Assembly: GCF_012030425.1 (NCBI RefSeq) | Contig: NZ_JAAUVN010000001.1 | Span: forward strand, 1,178,001 to 1,242,000 | DNA: 64,000 bases | Source of the DNA: Sphingobacterium sp. B16(2022) | GTDB taxonomy: Bacteria > Bacteroidota > Bacteroidia > Sphingobacteriales > Sphingobacteriaceae | Direction: 5' to 3' | In this document: positions 42,429-50,413 of the stretch, piece after piece | How positions within the stretch are numbered: position 1 is the first letter of the stretch | Layout: the number at the start of each line of letters is the position of its first letter | The notes under the pieces: generated by a model | What the model was told of the DNA's origin: nothing | The model's input: only the letters and a program-made list of their open reading frames with translations | The model's database searches: none | Position numbers and translations under genes: made by a program

Positions 42429-42908
42429 TTATGATCCTGTATGTGGCAATTTAATGTTTATCCACACCGGATATGGGAATTCTAATACATCAAGCGGTAA
42501 TATATGATGGAGTATCAGGTGATCCTTTGCTAAGTAGTTATCTACATCATCTTCAGCAGGGATTGCAACAACCTTAAAAATGGCATCTTTATCTGTCGAA
42601 TTAATATCCGATTGCAATAGGCGTACATTATAATCGATCAGCCATCTCGCCAATTCATCCTTTCCGAATCTTTTGAGATATAATAACTCCTTATCATAAT
42701 TTAAGAGCTCTTCCTCTTCCTTATCAGGAAAAAAAGTATTGAGGAATTTAGCGTAAAGAGATTTATCCTTATTTCGTAATGTGTAATTTTTAATAATTAA
42801 TCGCTGCGGACTATAATCAAAGCTAAAAGTTTTAGGTTGTTCTAGAGCCTCATAATACTCCTGATAGTTGATAAGTCGACCTTCCAAATTCATTTTTTCC
42901 TCTTCCAT
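42429..42908 (-). CDS. Protein of unknown function, paralogue of 35374-36099
   Basis: The 159-residue soluble protein is close in layout to the C-terminal two thirds of the 35374 protein, with FSFDYSPQRLIIKN, then LYLKRFG-D-LARWL, LQSDI, DKDAIFKVVAI and a closing VWINIKL. It lacks the long N-terminal region of the other copy, so this is probably the minimal form of the family. A start five codons downstream (MNLEGRL) is also possible. No known family is evident. Confidence 0.7.
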   Translation of the reverse strand: MEEEKMNLEGRLINYQEYYEALEQPKTFSFDYSPQRLIIKNYTLRNKDKSLYAKFLNTFFPDKEEEELLNYDKELLYLKRFGKDELARWLIDYNVRLLQSDINSTDKDAIFKVVAIPAEDDVDNYLAKDHLILHHILPLDVLEFPYPVWINIKLPHTGS

Positions 42909-43165
42909 ATATGTATTATTTTATAATTGTCATCTATAAAACAAATAGGACAAGAAGTGGTTTGCTTTTTTCTTATCAATTTTTCTTATATATTATTATT
43001 CTTAATAATACTTCGCTTTCAAAAGTCATTTGAAGACGAAGTATTAAATTTTTTATAACGAGATTTTTACCTAATATCTTCTTTTTTATACGCGTTCTAT
43101 ATTTCGTAATGAACTATTATCTGTCCCATAAGTTATTAGTGTAGTTTAAATTAAAACTTAAGATC

Positions 43166-43687
43166 ATGGCTAAAAAAAACAAAGATGGCGAAATGCCAAA
43201 TGCGCACTTACATGAATTATTTGTAGATGAGTTGAAAGATATTCTGGGTGCGGAAAAGCAACTGCTTAAAGGTTTAAAAAAGTTAGCAGACGGAGCTCAT
43301 AGTGATAGTTTAAAAGAAGCATTTAAAACGCACTATAAACAGACAGAAGGGCAGATTGAAAGATTAAAAGCGGTATTCTCGAGTCTGGATATGACCGCTC
43401 GTGGTAAAAAATGTAAAGCGATGGAAGGCCTATTAAACGAGGCTGATGAAATTTTGGAAGAATTCCAGGATAGCCCTGAAGTACTGGATGCTGCTTTGAT
43501 CGCCGCTGCACAAAAGGTGGAGCATTACGAGATTGCAACCTATGGTTGTCTTGTTACTTATGCGAAATTGATGGAACACAGTGAAGCAGAAGAACTGTTA
43601 GCGGCTACATTAGCGGAGGAAAAGGATACAGATGTATTATTGACTGAAATTGCAATGAGCGAAGCTAATCTCGGAGCAGCAAAATAA
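43166..43687 (+). CDS. YciF/DUF892-type ferritin-like stress protein
   Basis: The 173-residue, all-helical protein matches the YciE/YciF family: HELFVDELKDILGAEKQLLK in helix 1, THYKQTEGQIERLKAVF in helix 2, AMEGLLNEADEILEEF in helix 3, and EHYEIATYGCLVTYAK in helix 4. The Glu and His residues fit a ferritin-like dimetal site. Homologues are general-stress and osmotic-stress proteins. A terminator follows, then the lmo0937-type gene. Confidence 0.93.
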   Translation: MAKKNKDGEMPNAHLHELFVDELKDILGAEKQLLKGLKKLADGAHSDSLKEAFKTHYKQTEGQIERLKAVFSSLDMTARGKKCKAMEGLLNEADEILEEFQDSPEVLDAALIAAAQKVEHYEIATYGCLVTYAKLMEHSEAEELLAATLAEEKDTDVLLTEIAMSEANLGAAK

Positions 43688-43702
43688 ATTGATCAAGAAC
43701 AG

Positions 43703-43731
43703 GCCGGTATATACTACCGGCTTCTTTATTT
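43703..43731 (+). terminator. Terminator after the YciF-like gene
   Basis: GCCGGTA pairs with TACCGGC around TATAC, followed by TTCTTTATTTT. Confidence 0.8.
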
Positions 43732-43752
43732 TAAATCTAATATTACTTTACT

Positions 43753-43905
43753 ATGGGAAATATATTATACACAATCGCCGTAATTTTGATAATTATTTGG
43801 GCGATCAGTTTTTTTGGAGGATTTTTTACTGGTGGGATTATTCATATTCTATTAGTGATTGCCATCATCGTTATTTTATTGCGTGTTATCCGAGGGGGTG
43901 TTTAA
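43753..43905 (+). CDS. lmo0937-type small membrane protein
   Basis: This 50-residue protein starts MGNILYTIAVILIIIWAI, has the Gly-rich turn FFGGFFTGGIIH, and a second helix ILLVIAIIVILL before RVIRGGV. This is the lmo0937 family of two-helix membrane peptides, common beside YciF, CsbD and DUF421 stress genes. Function is unknown. The stop codon lies inside a GC-rich hairpin that looks like its terminator. Confidence 0.88.
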   Translation: MGNILYTIAVILIIIWAISFFGGFFTGGIIHILLVIAIIVILLRVIRGGV

Positions 43906-43915
43906 TCCCCCTTTA
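43893..43915 (+). terminator. Hairpin overlapping the lmo0937-type stop codon
   Basis: AGGGGG and CCCCCT pair around TGTTTAAT, which contains the TAA stop, and are followed by TTA. The T-run is short, so termination may be partial. Confidence 0.5.
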
Positions 43916-43941
43916 TAGCTGAATTTTAGATTTTTAGTGCT

Positions 43942-44142
43942 ATGAGAAAACCCGATATTTACAAGGAGTTAAATAATGGTAGACAATTTTTAGCTTGGAT
44001 ATTACATGATGATTCAAAAATTGTTGAAATCAGAAGCCCGGTTATAGTGGATGGCTTAATCGTAAATGTTGAAGTTGAGCGATATCATGAAAATAGAAAA
44101 ATAGCGGTTTTAGAAATGGAGAATCTTTTAAATAAAGAATAG
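43942..44142 (+). CDS. Small protein of unknown function, 66 residues
   Basis: The short cytoplasmic protein (MRKPDIYKELNNGRQFLAWIL, quoted here as its start up to residue 20, then VDGLIVNVEVERY) has an alternating helix and strand pattern and is not recognised. It lies 36 bases after the lmo0937-type gene on the same strand. Read-through of the weak hairpin would join them. Confidence 0.5.
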   Translation: MRKPDIYKELNNGRQFLAWILHDDSKIVEIRSPVIVDGLIVNVEVERYHENRKIAVLEMENLLNKE

Positions 44143-44309
44143 TAGCATTGGCTTTAAGTTGCTTATGCTCAGGTTTCTATCATAAATGTGCATTGCCGCT
44201 AGATGATTGAGGGCCAATTGAATACAGTTTTTTATGAGTTTGTAGAGGTTTCGCAGGATAAGCATATGAGATATGCACCATACTATTTGTGGGTGGGAGT
44301 GGTTATTGT

Positions 44310-44349
44310 AAAAAATGTAGTTAATTAGCATAATTGCTAATCACTACAT
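44310..44349 (-). terminator. Rho-independent terminator of the cold-shock gene
   Basis: On the minus strand ATGTAGT...ATTAGCA pairs with TGCTAAT...ACTACAT with a small bulge and an ATTA loop, and is followed by TTTTT. It lies 39 bases after the stop. Confidence 0.82.
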
Positions 44350-44388
44350 CAGAAATAGAGAGAATTACAATATAATTCCCCAATTCTT

Positions 44389-44583
44389 TTATCTTGCTAC
44401 GCGTACATTGAATGCGTTAACACCTTTTTGACCGTTTTCTACTTCATAAGTAACACGCTCGTTTTCACGGATGTCATCTAGTAAACCTGTTGAATGTACA
44501 AATACATCTTGACCACCATTTGATGGTGTAATAAAACCGAAACCTTTGGTAACGTTAAAGAATTTTACTGTTCCTTCTTGCAT
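44389..44583 (-). CDS. Cold-shock domain protein (CspA family)
   Basis: The 64-residue protein is one cold-shock domain with RNP1 KGFGFITP and RNP2 VFVHSTG, the two nucleic-acid-binding motifs. It binds single-stranded RNA or DNA and is thought to melt RNA structure. A textbook promoter lies about 260 bases upstream of the ATG, so the mRNA has a long 5' leader, as in cspA genes whose leader senses temperature. A terminator follows, so it is monocistronic. Confidence 0.96.
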   Translation of the reverse strand: MQEGTVKFFNVTKGFGFITPSNGGQDVFVHSTGLLDDIRENERVTYEVENGQKGVNAFNVRVAR

Positions 44584-45175
44584 TATATTATAGTTTTTAT
44601 TAAAAATTATTTAATTCTGTGCCACCCTTCATGTCATAAGATATAACTTGATAACTTGCGGAAGTCGATCGATCTGCTAGCAAGAAAAGGATGTATGTAT
44701 TAGTAAAGGTTGATTGGAATCAAGCTCTACAGAGTACTGCGCACTTTTTATGAATAACAAAAATCGGTAAGTGATGTGGTGAATGATCACGTAAGGTACT
44801 TACTGGGACTAAATAACCACTACAATGCCCGATACTATCTCAAATATAAATATAAATAAACTATAATCAAATTATTTTTTCAAAAGTTATCAGTTTTTAT
44901 TTAAGGTAAAATTGAAAAATACATAAATTAAATAGCAGAAGACTTACTTTTACCGATACAAATTGTTATTATCTTTACTTGGCGGAATGGAAATGTGAAC
45001 GTACATTACTCCATGTTTTAGATGTCCAGTACAAGATCTATCATGTACATGGGGCATGGATAATACTTATTGACGTTGTATTTAACGGGCTGACTCTTGA
45101 ACGATCACAGGACGCTTGAAGATAATTCTATTACGAAGTGGTGGATTATATGTTTCTTAATGAAAATCTTTACTG
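44584..45175. other. Long gap holding the cold-shock mRNA leader
   Basis: Of these 592 bases, about 44584-44836 should be the transcribed leader of the cold-shock gene on the minus strand. The part beyond the promoter holds a palindrome CATGTACATG (45042-45051) and no clear gene; a plus-strand promoter for the SDR gene is not obvious. Confidence 0.55.
44841..44871 (-). promoter_or_regulatory. Promoter of the cold-shock gene
   Basis: On the minus strand TTTG (44871-44868), 19 bases, then TATATTTG (44848-44841) is an exact match to the Bacteroidota consensus. The start site would be near 44836. Confidence 0.78.
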
Positions 45176-46615
45176 ATGAAAATACTATTGACAGGAGCCA
45201 CGGGTTATATTGCTCAACGCTTACTTCCAGTCTTGCTTGACAAAAAACATCAAGTTGTATGCTGTGTTCGTGATGTGAATCGCTTTGATAGGAGCAAATA
45301 TGAAGGTTTTGATTTTGAACTGATAGAGGTCGACTTTTTGAAGAATGATTTTTTGGATCAAATTCCGCAGGATATTGATGTCGCTTACTATCTGATGCAT
45401 TCGATGTCATCCTCAGAAAACGATTTTACAGAGGCCGAACTTACTGTAGCTGCTAATTTTAAAGCAAGTATCGAACAAACAAATATTAAACAAGTTATTT
45501 TTTTAAGTGGTATTGTTAATAGCAAAGAGCTTTCAAAACACCTGCAATCACGTTTAAATGTTGAAGAACGTTTACAATCGCACCATTATGCTTTAACTAC
45601 TTTAAGAGCTGGAATTATCGTAGGGTCGGGTAGTGCGAGTTTCGAGATCATAAGAGACTTGGTCGAGAAGCTACCGGTTATGATTGCTCCGAAATGGTTA
45701 AAAACAAGGTGCCAGCCAATTGGCATTCGTGATGTCCTCTCATTTTTAGAAGGAGTGCTTATGAAGGAATTTACCTTTAATAGAACCTATGATATCGGTG
45801 GGCCTGATGTAATGACATATAAGGACATGCTACTCCGTTTCGCACAAGTGCGAAAACTTAAACGCTGGATCATTACCGTTCCTGTCATGACACCCAAGTT
45901 ATCTTCTTATTGGCTATATTTTGTTACCTCTACTTCGTTTCCATTAGCCAGTAGTTTAGTTGAGAGTATGCGGGTAGATGTAATAGCAAAACCTAATGAT
46001 CTACAGGAAAAAATTAATGTAAAACCTATGCGTTATGAACAAGCTATTGAATTGGCCTTTGGTAAGATCGAACAAAATCAAGTCATATCGAGCTGGCGAG
46101 ATGCACTGAATATAGAAAGGTATCCCAACAGCTTTGTTAAACTTATTGAAGTTCCGCAAGACGGGTGTTTTAAAGATGTCAGATCAATGAAATTGGATGA
46201 TGTGGATCTTGCCTTGCGTAATATTTGGTCAATAGGAGGGAAAACAGGATGGTATTATGCAGATTGGTTATGGGGTATTCGTGGATTTTTGGATAAACTG
46301 GTTGGCGGGGTTGGTTTACAAAGAGGAAGAACAAATTCAGATACGTTGTCTACAGGCAGTGTCATTGATTTTTGGAGAGTAATTCTTGCAGATAAAAAAG
46401 AACGTAGACTACTGTTATATGCCGAAATGAAATTGCCAGGAGAGGCCTGGTTAGAATTTAAGATTGATCAAGATGATACGTTTACCCAAACAGCAACATT
46501 CCGGCCACTGGGTATATCCGGTAGATTGTACTGGTACTCTGTTTTGCCTTTCCATGCTTTGATTTTTAAGGGTATGATGCAAAACATAGCAAAAAAAACG
46601 ACTAAAAAGATGTAA
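45176..46615 (+). CDS. NAD(P)-binding SDR-type protein with DUF2867 domain
   Basis: The 479-residue protein has an atypical SDR/NmrA-like Rossmann domain (MKILLTGATGYIAQRLLP at the start, YYLMHSM and FLSGIV further on) and a C-terminal DUF2867 domain from about residue 335 (GKTGWYYADWLWGIRGFLD, then GSVIDFWRV). The catalytic YxxxK of classic SDRs is not clear. The family is annotated as nucleoside-diphosphate-sugar epimerase-like without a known reaction. It lies 69 bases before the nitronate monooxygenase gene on the same strand. Confidence 0.88.
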   Translation: MKILLTGATGYIAQRLLPVLLDKKHQVVCCVRDVNRFDRSKYEGFDFELIEVDFLKNDFLDQIPQDIDVAYYLMHSMSSSENDFTEAELTVAANFKASIEQTNIKQVIFLSGIVNSKELSKHLQSRLNVEERLQSHHYALTTLRAGIIVGSGSASFEIIRDLVEKLPVMIAPKWLKTRCQPIGIRDVLSFLEGVLMKEFTFNRTYDIGGPDVMTYKDMLLRFAQVRKLKRWIITVPVMTPKLSSYWLYFVTSTSFPLASSLVESMRVDVIAKPNDLQEKINVKPMRYEQAIELAFGKIEQNQVISSWRDALNIERYPNSFVKLIEVPQDGCFKDVRSMKLDDVDLALRNIWSIGGKTGWYYADWLWGIRGFLDKLVGGVGLQRGRTNSDTLSTGSVIDFWRVILADKKERRLLLYAEMKLPGEAWLEFKIDQDDTFTQTATFRPLGISGRLYWYSVLPFHALIFKGMMQNIAKKTTKKM

Positions 46616-46684
46616 AATTATGCTTTATATTTGTTTATGAACTTCTTAAATAAGATGTAAAGCTGGAATTTAACACCCCATATC

Positions 46685-47767
46685 ATGAACTGGAAAAATA
46701 ATATAACCAAACTATTAGACGTTGAGTATCCCATTATACAAGCACCAATGTTTGGTGTTACAACTCCAGCAATGGTAGCTGCGGCGACTAATGCAGATTG
46801 CTTAGGTACTCTTGCCCTGGGCGACCTGCCTGCTGAAAAATGTATTGAACATATTCGCGCAACAAAGCAGTTGACAAAAAATAACTTTGCGGTGAATATT
46901 TTTGTAAATGATATACCTGAACTGACGGATACGTTAAGAGAAAAATATACTGAAACCAAAGATTTTATTGAAAATATTGCACGTGAACACCATCTCGATG
47001 TTCATCTGCCCAGCATTGAAGAAATACAGATCAATAGCTATCATGACCAAATTGATGCTCTTATTGCGGAAAAATGTAGGTTTGTAAGTTTCACTTTTGG
47101 TAATCTTGACGAACCAAGTATTTATAAGTTAAAAAATAATGGCACCCTGCTTCTGGGAACCTGTACATCTGTTAGTGAAGCGGTTATTTTAGAAAAATCT
47201 GGAGTTGATATTGTTTGTGTGCAGGGACTTGAGGCTGGCGGACATCGGGGTAGTTTTAGTCGCGATGACATACCTGCCATAGGAGGTTTATCTTTGTTAC
47301 CTCAAGTTTATGATAGCGTCAATATACCGATTATTTATGCAGGCGGTATCTACAATGCCAAGACCTTACTGGCTACGCAACTCCTGGGAGCACAAGGATT
47401 TCAACTCGGAAGCCTCCTCTTGGGATCTTCAGAAAGTGCGTTAGAACAATTTGAAAAACAGCGTTTAAGGGATGTCGATGAAACAGCTATTGCGCTTACT
47501 AAAAGTTTTTCGGGACGTTATGCACGAGGTATCAAAAATGTTTTTACAAATCTAGTAGATGAAGGACATATATTGCCTTATCCTTATCAGAATAAGTTAA
47601 CCGGCGAACTGAGAAGAGTCGCAAAAGCGAACAATAATAGCCAGTTTGTTAGTATTTGGACAGGTCAATCTAATAATGGGTATAGTGGGAAATCTACAGC
47701 TGAAATTATTAAAAAGCTGATCACAGAAGTGGAGAATTTGTATAGCATTAAAGAGGATAGAAAATAA
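46685..47767 (+). CDS. Nitronate monooxygenase (FMN-dependent)
   Basis: The 360-residue barrel protein shows YPIIQAPMFGVTTP at the N terminus, VCVQGLEAGGHRGSF in the middle and IYAGGIYN with GAQGFQLGSLLL for phosphate binding of FMN. These are the marks of the 2-nitropropane dioxygenase/nitronate monooxygenase family, with the conserved His in AGGHRG. It oxidises nitronates to carbonyl compounds and nitrite. A -7-like TATATTTG sits at 46626-46633, so it may have its own promoter apart from the SDR gene. Confidence 0.92.
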   Translation: MNWKNNITKLLDVEYPIIQAPMFGVTTPAMVAAATNADCLGTLALGDLPAEKCIEHIRATKQLTKNNFAVNIFVNDIPELTDTLREKYTETKDFIENIAREHHLDVHLPSIEEIQINSYHDQIDALIAEKCRFVSFTFGNLDEPSIYKLKNNGTLLLGTCTSVSEAVILEKSGVDIVCVQGLEAGGHRGSFSRDDIPAIGGLSLLPQVYDSVNIPIIYAGGIYNAKTLLATQLLGAQGFQLGSLLLGSSESALEQFEKQRLRDVDETAIALTKSFSGRYARGIKNVFTNLVDEGHILPYPYQNKLTGELRRVAKANNNSQFVSIWTGQSNNGYSGKSTAEIIKKLITEVENLYSIKEDRK

Positions 47768-47818
47768 GGAGCTACGATTTCTGATCGTGTTCCTTAAAGA
47801 TCAAGACAGAAGAATACA

Positions 47819-49984
47819 TTATTCAGCATTCTCAAATATAATCTCAAATGTTGTTCCTTTTCCTACAGCACTTTCAACTCGAATATCCGCTCCTAATCGA
47901 TCAATAATTCTTTTTACAATAGAAAGTCCGATTCCAGAACCATCATATCCTGAGGAGTTTGAAAGTCTTTGAAAGATATCAAAAATATTATTTTCTTTCT
48001 GAAGATCCATTCCAATACCGTTATCTACAATAAAGTAGGTTACCATCGTTCCAGATTGTGTACTGTATACTTCAACTTTTGGATTTTCTTGCTTGCTGCT
48101 GTACTTAACCGCATTTCCGATAATATTTAAAAAAAGTTGATAGATCAGAGTTCGCTCGCCTCTTATAGGAATAATTTCACCCATTTTAAAATCCAGACCA
48201 TCAACACCGTATTGATTTTTCGCAATCTCAGTAATGGAAATGATATTGCTTTTTGGATCCAAGATTTCAAGGTTTAATGCAACCGAATTCGATTTAGATA
48301 ATTCATGAACCTTATCGATCATTTCGGTAATAAGCGCTGATGCATCTAATATATTGTTCGCCAGTTTAAGTAAAAGCTCCCTTGGAATATCATTTTTCAT
48401 CAATAACATCTGTGCTCCCAGTTTGATGGATGACAACGGATTTTTAAGGTCGTGTGTCAGAGTATAGCTGAAAGTATCGAGCGCATTATTAGAACGGACA
48501 AGATCTTTGTTAAGTTGTTCTATTTCGGCATTCCTTTTGGCAATTGCTTGTTGAATAAGGAAAACAATGCGCTCTAAGAATGATATCTCGATCTTAAGCC
48601 ATGGTGAGGATGTATTGCCGGTTATTTGTTTCCATGCATCAAAAGAAGTTCTTGGAGAAGGAAAGCTTATTTTTTTTGTTGCATCGTACTGAAGATACTT
48701 TTCAGGTTTTCCAGCCCATATCTCTTCTATTAAGCGCTCTTTGCGGAACAGGTATATTTTCCAATCTGATTGTGGTAATATCTCTGCAGCCATCACGCCC
48801 GGAAGTTGGTTTATACCACTGCTGAATTTATATTGATTGCTGGAAATTATTCCAATGTCATTTTTTATGAAATTATGGATTTCCTGCAACTGATTTCTGT
48901 CGGGAATTATGCCGAAAGATTTTTCATTTTTAGCATATTTTAAATACAGTCCATCAGCATTCATGATGTGCATGATCTTCTCGCCAAACCTTTCAAGAAC
49001 ATCATGTGTATCTCTGTTTATTAAAAGATCACCTTTTAGATCTTTCTCTAGAATATGCATTGTATTCTGCAATTCTATATCTTTTTTTAATAAATTAGAA
49101 ATATGATGATTCGTAGCAAATTGGGTCAAAAAAGTACAAAGATGCCTCTGGGCAAGATCCACATGTAGCGGTGTATTATTCTGACAGGTAACCAGTCCCC
49201 ATAATTTGCCATCTTTTATAATAGAGAAGCTTGCACTAGCGCTAACTTTAGAATTTCTTAAATATTGGAGATGGATGGGAGATAGCGCTCTAATGCTTGT
49301 TTTTGTTAAATCGATATCCGCGCGATCATTACTGATGATTTTATGTGTAGCTCCATCTATATCTGCAGTATGTCTGGCAAGAAAGATGGTGTACAATTCG
49401 CGGGCCTGCTTGGGTATATCAAATTCAGGATAGCGATAGCCTAACAGTGAATGTATGTTTTCCGATTTTGATTCTGCAATAACCTTCCCACTGCTGTCTT
49501 CCAAAAATTGATAGACCATTACCCGGTCATAATTAATAATCTGGCGTATGATATTCGTAAGCGATTTCCAGATATCTGTTTTATTCTCTTCTAAATATTT
49601 AGCATAATAATACAATCGATTAGGTTTTAACAGATTTTTATTGCAAATCTCCGCTTCCACATAGGTATGATCATTATAGCGATAAATACTTAAATCATAA
49701 TTTTCATTATTGATGATTATTTTTTCTGTAAATCTGTAAAAAATAGAGGTATTGAAACTATCTTCTACGGTTTCAAAGACTAATTTGTCATTGCCCGTTA
49801 AAGCAGCTAGAATGATATCGATATTAAGATCTAAATATTTTTCTAAAGGAGTATTAGACAGTAAAGTAACATTCTCACTAGCAGCTATGCATCTTTTATT
49901 GTTATTGAATACAAATAGAAAACCGAGATCCTGGATCAGACCACATAGTGTAATTTTCTCATCTTCACAATCTAAAAATTCCAT
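47819..49984 (-). CDS. Bacteriophytochrome sensor histidine kinase
   Basis: The 721-residue protein has the PAS-GAF-PHY sensor module of phytochromes and an HWE-free, ordinary HisKA/HATPase transmitter. The N-terminal C6 in LDCEDEKITLCG lines up with the biliverdin-binding Cys of bacteriophytochromes. GAF shows DRVMVYQFLED, PEFDIPKQARELY with the key Asp of the DIP motif, and SPIHLQYLRN with its His. The second pigment-pocket His, usual in LWGL-x-CHH, is replaced: LWGLVTCQNN. The transmitter has H511 in LTHDLKNPLSS, and DNGIGMD and GSGIGLSI. It should sense red and far-red light. No heme oxygenase or response regulator lies next to it. Confidence 0.93.
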   Translation of the reverse strand: MEFLDCEDEKITLCGLIQDLGFLFVFNNNKRCIAASENVTLLSNTPLEKYLDLNIDIILAALTGNDKLVFETVEDSFNTSIFYRFTEKIIINNENYDLSIYRYNDHTYVEAEICNKNLLKPNRLYYYAKYLEENKTDIWKSLTNIIRQIINYDRVMVYQFLEDSSGKVIAESKSENIHSLLGYRYPEFDIPKQARELYTIFLARHTADIDGATHKIISNDRADIDLTKTSIRALSPIHLQYLRNSKVSASASFSIIKDGKLWGLVTCQNNTPLHVDLAQRHLCTFLTQFATNHHISNLLKKDIELQNTMHILEKDLKGDLLINRDTHDVLERFGEKIMHIMNADGLYLKYAKNEKSFGIIPDRNQLQEIHNFIKNDIGIISSNQYKFSSGINQLPGVMAAEILPQSDWKIYLFRKERLIEEIWAGKPEKYLQYDATKKISFPSPRTSFDAWKQITGNTSSPWLKIEISFLERIVFLIQQAIAKRNAEIEQLNKDLVRSNNALDTFSYTLTHDLKNPLSSIKLGAQMLLMKNDIPRELLLKLANNILDASALITEMIDKVHELSKSNSVALNLEILDPKSNIISITEIAKNQYGVDGLDFKMGEIIPIRGERTLIYQLFLNIIGNAVKYSSKQENPKVEVYSTQSGTMVTYFIVDNGIGMDLQKENNIFDIFQRLSNSSGYDGSGIGLSIVKRIIDRLGADIRVESAVGKGTTFEIIFENAE

Positions 49985-50413
49985 AAGAGCTATTAAAAAC
50001 GTTCAATAATATATTATTGTTATTTTGATGTAATATCGAGGAGGAATTAGATTTTTTTACAAGCTTATTCTTTCAGAATATTATTTCAATCAGAAACAGA
50101 GAGTAAATTTAAGAAATAAAAATGAAATCATTTTAAGCGTCACCCTGCTCGTAATGCTATAATACGAATTAAAACGTGCGGTAAAGGTATAAATACGTAT
50201 ATTTCATTAATTTTTTATTTATAGTTCTACAATAAAGATATTCATGATATTTTTGACCAGCAGAACATAGCATAGCAGTTTTTTTGACATTGACCGTTTA
50301 TATTATTTGCCTAAGAAGGGCAGGCTTTTGGACTTTACTATAGCATAATAGCAAGTTTTTGATACATCTACCTACGCGACAATCAGCTACTTTCGTATTT
50401 TATTTTGTAATGA
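49985..50413. other. Divergent gap between two histidine kinase genes
   Basis: These 429 bases are AT-rich, lie between divergent kinase genes and must hold both promoters. I see no gene, no strong hairpin and no exact TAnnTTTG box with a partner; TACTTTCG just before the plus-strand gene is a one-mismatch candidate. Confidence 0.5.
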
